From: Nitrososphaeraceae archaeon
Lineage (GTDB): Archaea; Thermoproteota; Nitrososphaeria; Nitrososphaerales; Nitrososphaeraceae
DNA length: 8,189 bases
Reading direction: 5' to 3'
NCBI GenBank assembly: GCA_021155845.1
Contig: JAJNBK010000004.1
Coordinates: 1 to 8,189 of the forward strand
Numbering within the stretch: position 1 is the first letter of the stretch; every line of letters begins with the position of its first letter. This document shows, one piece after another, positions 6,923 through 8,189 of the stretch. The notes under the pieces were generated by a model, which made no database searches, was not told where the DNA came from, and saw only the letters and a program-made list of their open reading frames with translations. The translations under genes were made by a program, and so were the position numbers.

Positions 6923-7870
6923 AATTATTTCGTATGCAGTAAATTCTTGAAGAAAAGGCGAAAGCTAGGAAAAAGGGCAGTTCCAAAATATGGAGGTTCG
7001 GGAACAACATTTAACACATATGGAAAAAAAGTATCAAACTATTAGAAGATATATAGAATCTAATATGTCTTATAATTCGTCACAGCTTTGTTGCTTGGAT
7101 AGACTTGGTCTCTTCTGATTATTGTTTCTTATTTTACTTTTACAGTAGTAGAATTTTATAAATATTAATGGCTCACTAATACTTCAAGTAAATATTCTGT
7201 CTATTGAATTGGCAATTCTGTAAATTTATCAAACAGCACATGATTTATTCCCATTGTACGACTTCAATTGCATTCAAAAGTCCAAGATTAGTTACATAGA
7301 ATTTTGATGTATTTGGCAGTTGTTAACTTATTGTTAAATATTTCTAATTTTTTTCTACTGCTCTCTATAGAAAATAATGTCTTTACTTCAAATCTCATAA
7401 CAGTAATTAGGGCATATTTAAAAAAATATAAAATATTCTGATATTCGATTGGATAAGATTTACTGTAGACAGATTACATTGAGAATTTCGAACATACTGA
7501 TTGCTAAGCGCCCTCTCCAACGATAGGAATCTTGTTCAATCTATATTGCTCTATATCCATCTCTTTATCATACAGCAATCAGCAAATCAACCAGCACGAT
7601 AAAAGAACATTATTGTAGATGAATATTAATTGCTCAACCTATAATAATGGATTATACATTATTACAGAGAAAATTAAAAAATTTACTTTATGCTTTCATT
7701 TCCTTCAAGCTTGTAGATGTTATTTATGGTATGTATATATATATCCACAGGTTTATTTACGGAACCTAATACAAATATCTTATCCTGATTTAATGATTAA
7801 GTTATGCAAAATTCAAAATATGTGCATAGCACCACTTGTCAAAAATACATAAAATATATATATAAAATGT

Positions 7871-7892
7871 TAAGGCTCTGGAAAATGCCTTA
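7871..7892 (-). terminator. Hairpin terminator of the right-edge gene
   Basis: TAAGGC (7871-7876) and GCCTTA (7887-7892) form a perfect 6-bp stem around 10 bases, starting 2 bases after the TAG of the minus-strand gene. On that strand it runs into ACATTTTATATATATATTTT, a U-rich tail as in an intrinsic terminator. Confidence 0.5.
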
Positions 7893-7894
7893 GG

Positions 7895-8189
7895 CTAACT
7901 TGTAGAATTTCCCGATGTAATTTCAGGATAAACACTTGAATATGCATTTTTGAGAATATCAAAGTAATTTGTTGTTTGTGGCGCTCCCGTGGCATCAGCA
8001 CCCCTAATGAGGTTGTAAGTTGCTATAGGATGAGCATCAATATTCCATTGCCAGTATGCCATTCCCCATGCATCAGTATCCTTGAATGTCTTAACAATGA
8101 GGTTAGCCTCAGTCTGATTTATATTACTTAGCTCAGGGCTTATCTGGGTTACAACTTCGCCCTCTTCATTAATGCTTCTCTGACGTACT
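7895..8189 (-). CDS. C-terminal part of a cellulase-like glycoside hydrolase, cut by window edge
   Basis: This minus-strand frame is open from the right window edge to TAG at 7895-7897 and gives the last 97 residues; no start is visible because the gene continues beyond 8189. The telling segment is DTDAWGMAYWQWNIDAHP (fragment residues 37-54). Its WGxxYWxW pattern resembles the last barrel strand and substrate-stacking tryptophans of GH5-type and related TIM-barrel glycosidases. The preceding acidic stretch and ISPELSNINQTEANLIVKTF would be the preceding helical part, and the tail after residue 60 a short C-terminal extension with Ser/Thr/Asn-rich end (NSTS). The catalytic glutamates would lie upstream and are not visible, so activity cannot be judged. 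N-x-T/S sequons suit an exported protein. Codon use is coherent and clearly coding. Confidence 0.6.
   Translation of the reverse strand, partial: VRQRSINEEGEVVTQISPELSNINQTEANLIVKTFKDTDAWGMAYWQWNIDAHPIATYNLIRGADATGAPQTTNYFDILKNAYSSVYPEITSGNSTS

Larger units (their letters stand above)
6873..7894. other. About 1 kb gap between convergent genes
   Basis: The flippase (+) and the glycoside-hydrolase-like gene (-) point at each other across 1.02 kb without a convincing gene. It contains the flippase 3' hairpin, a purine-rich stretch with a 32-codon protein-like frame (6947-7045), a palindromic TATA-like octamer TTTATAAA (7155-7162) with nothing obvious behind it, and a somewhat GC-richer patch at 7501-7530 inside an 18-codon minus-strand frame. 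TA-repeat tracts occur at about 7735-7744 and 7855-7864. The 77-codon frame at 7619-7852 is rich in Tyr, Ile, Leu and Cys, as expected from translating AT-rich noise. Confidence 0.45.

Noticed and set aside
184..7341. Shared word GTTAACTTACTTG at 184-196 and 4214-4226, with a related TTGTTAACTTA at 7320-7330
   Set aside because: A 13-base match between two places in 8 kb of AT-rich DNA is near chance expectation. The copies sit in unrelated contexts (a gene end, a promoter region and a gap).
7490..7535. tRNA-like TTCGAA next to a GC-richer patch
   Set aside because: The flanking bases do not form a T-arm stem, and no acceptor or anticodon stem could be found on either strand.
7619..7852. Plus-strand 77-codon frame
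   Set aside because: Its composition (many Tyr, Ile, Leu, Cys) is what random AT-rich DNA gives. It has no domain and no ribosome-binding site, and it crosses TA-repeat tracts.

Overview
The window looks archaeal and most likely comes from a low-GC ammonia-oxidising thaumarchaeon of the Nitrososphaeraceae (Nitrosocosmicus/Nitrososphaera type). That placement is inferred from several things: AT-rich DNA, wide intergenic gaps with only about 70% coding, TATA-box-like promoters about 25 bp before plausible transcription starts, purine-rich Shine-Dalgarno sites in front of TTG starts, and a protein set of secreted or membrane proteins typical of that group. There is no rRNA, tRNA or housekeeping marker to prove it.

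Layout, left to right. At 190-1095 (-) is a membrane-anchored purple-acid-phosphatase-like metallophosphoesterase. At 1369-1836 (-) is a small secreted RTX-type beta-roll protein with ten nonapeptide repeats. A 533-bp gap carries the RTX promoter and two small inverted repeats. At 2370-4118 (-) is a multi-membrane-span GT-C glycosyltransferase of the PMT/ArnT (GT39-like) type. A 465-bp divergent promoter region follows, with inverted repeats over or next to the promoters on both sides. At 4584-5651 (+) is an HPr-kinase/PEPCK-fold P-loop protein, and 66 bp later at 5718-6872 (+) a 12-span lipid-linked-sugar flippase; these two probably form one transcription unit. A gap of about 1 kb between convergent genes follows. 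At the right edge, 7895-8189 (-), is the C-terminal end of a gene that runs off the window, probably a cellulase-like (GH5-type TIM barrel) glycoside hydrolase, with a hairpin terminator right behind its stop.

Functional reading (inference). The GT-C transferase, flippase and HPrK-like protein fit a cell-surface glycan locus: one flips lipid-linked sugar, one uses polyprenyl-phosphate sugar at the outer face, and one is a possible cytoplasmic kinase of unknown substrate. The flanking genes encode outward-facing proteins (phosphatase, calcium-binding beta-roll, glycosidase-like). The least explained elements are the HPrK homologue with a variant Walker A, encoded beside a flippase in an apparently archaeal genome, the two abutting dyads over its TATA box, and several very short protein-like reading frames in the gaps. 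Nothing here is a CRISPR array, transposon or defence island.
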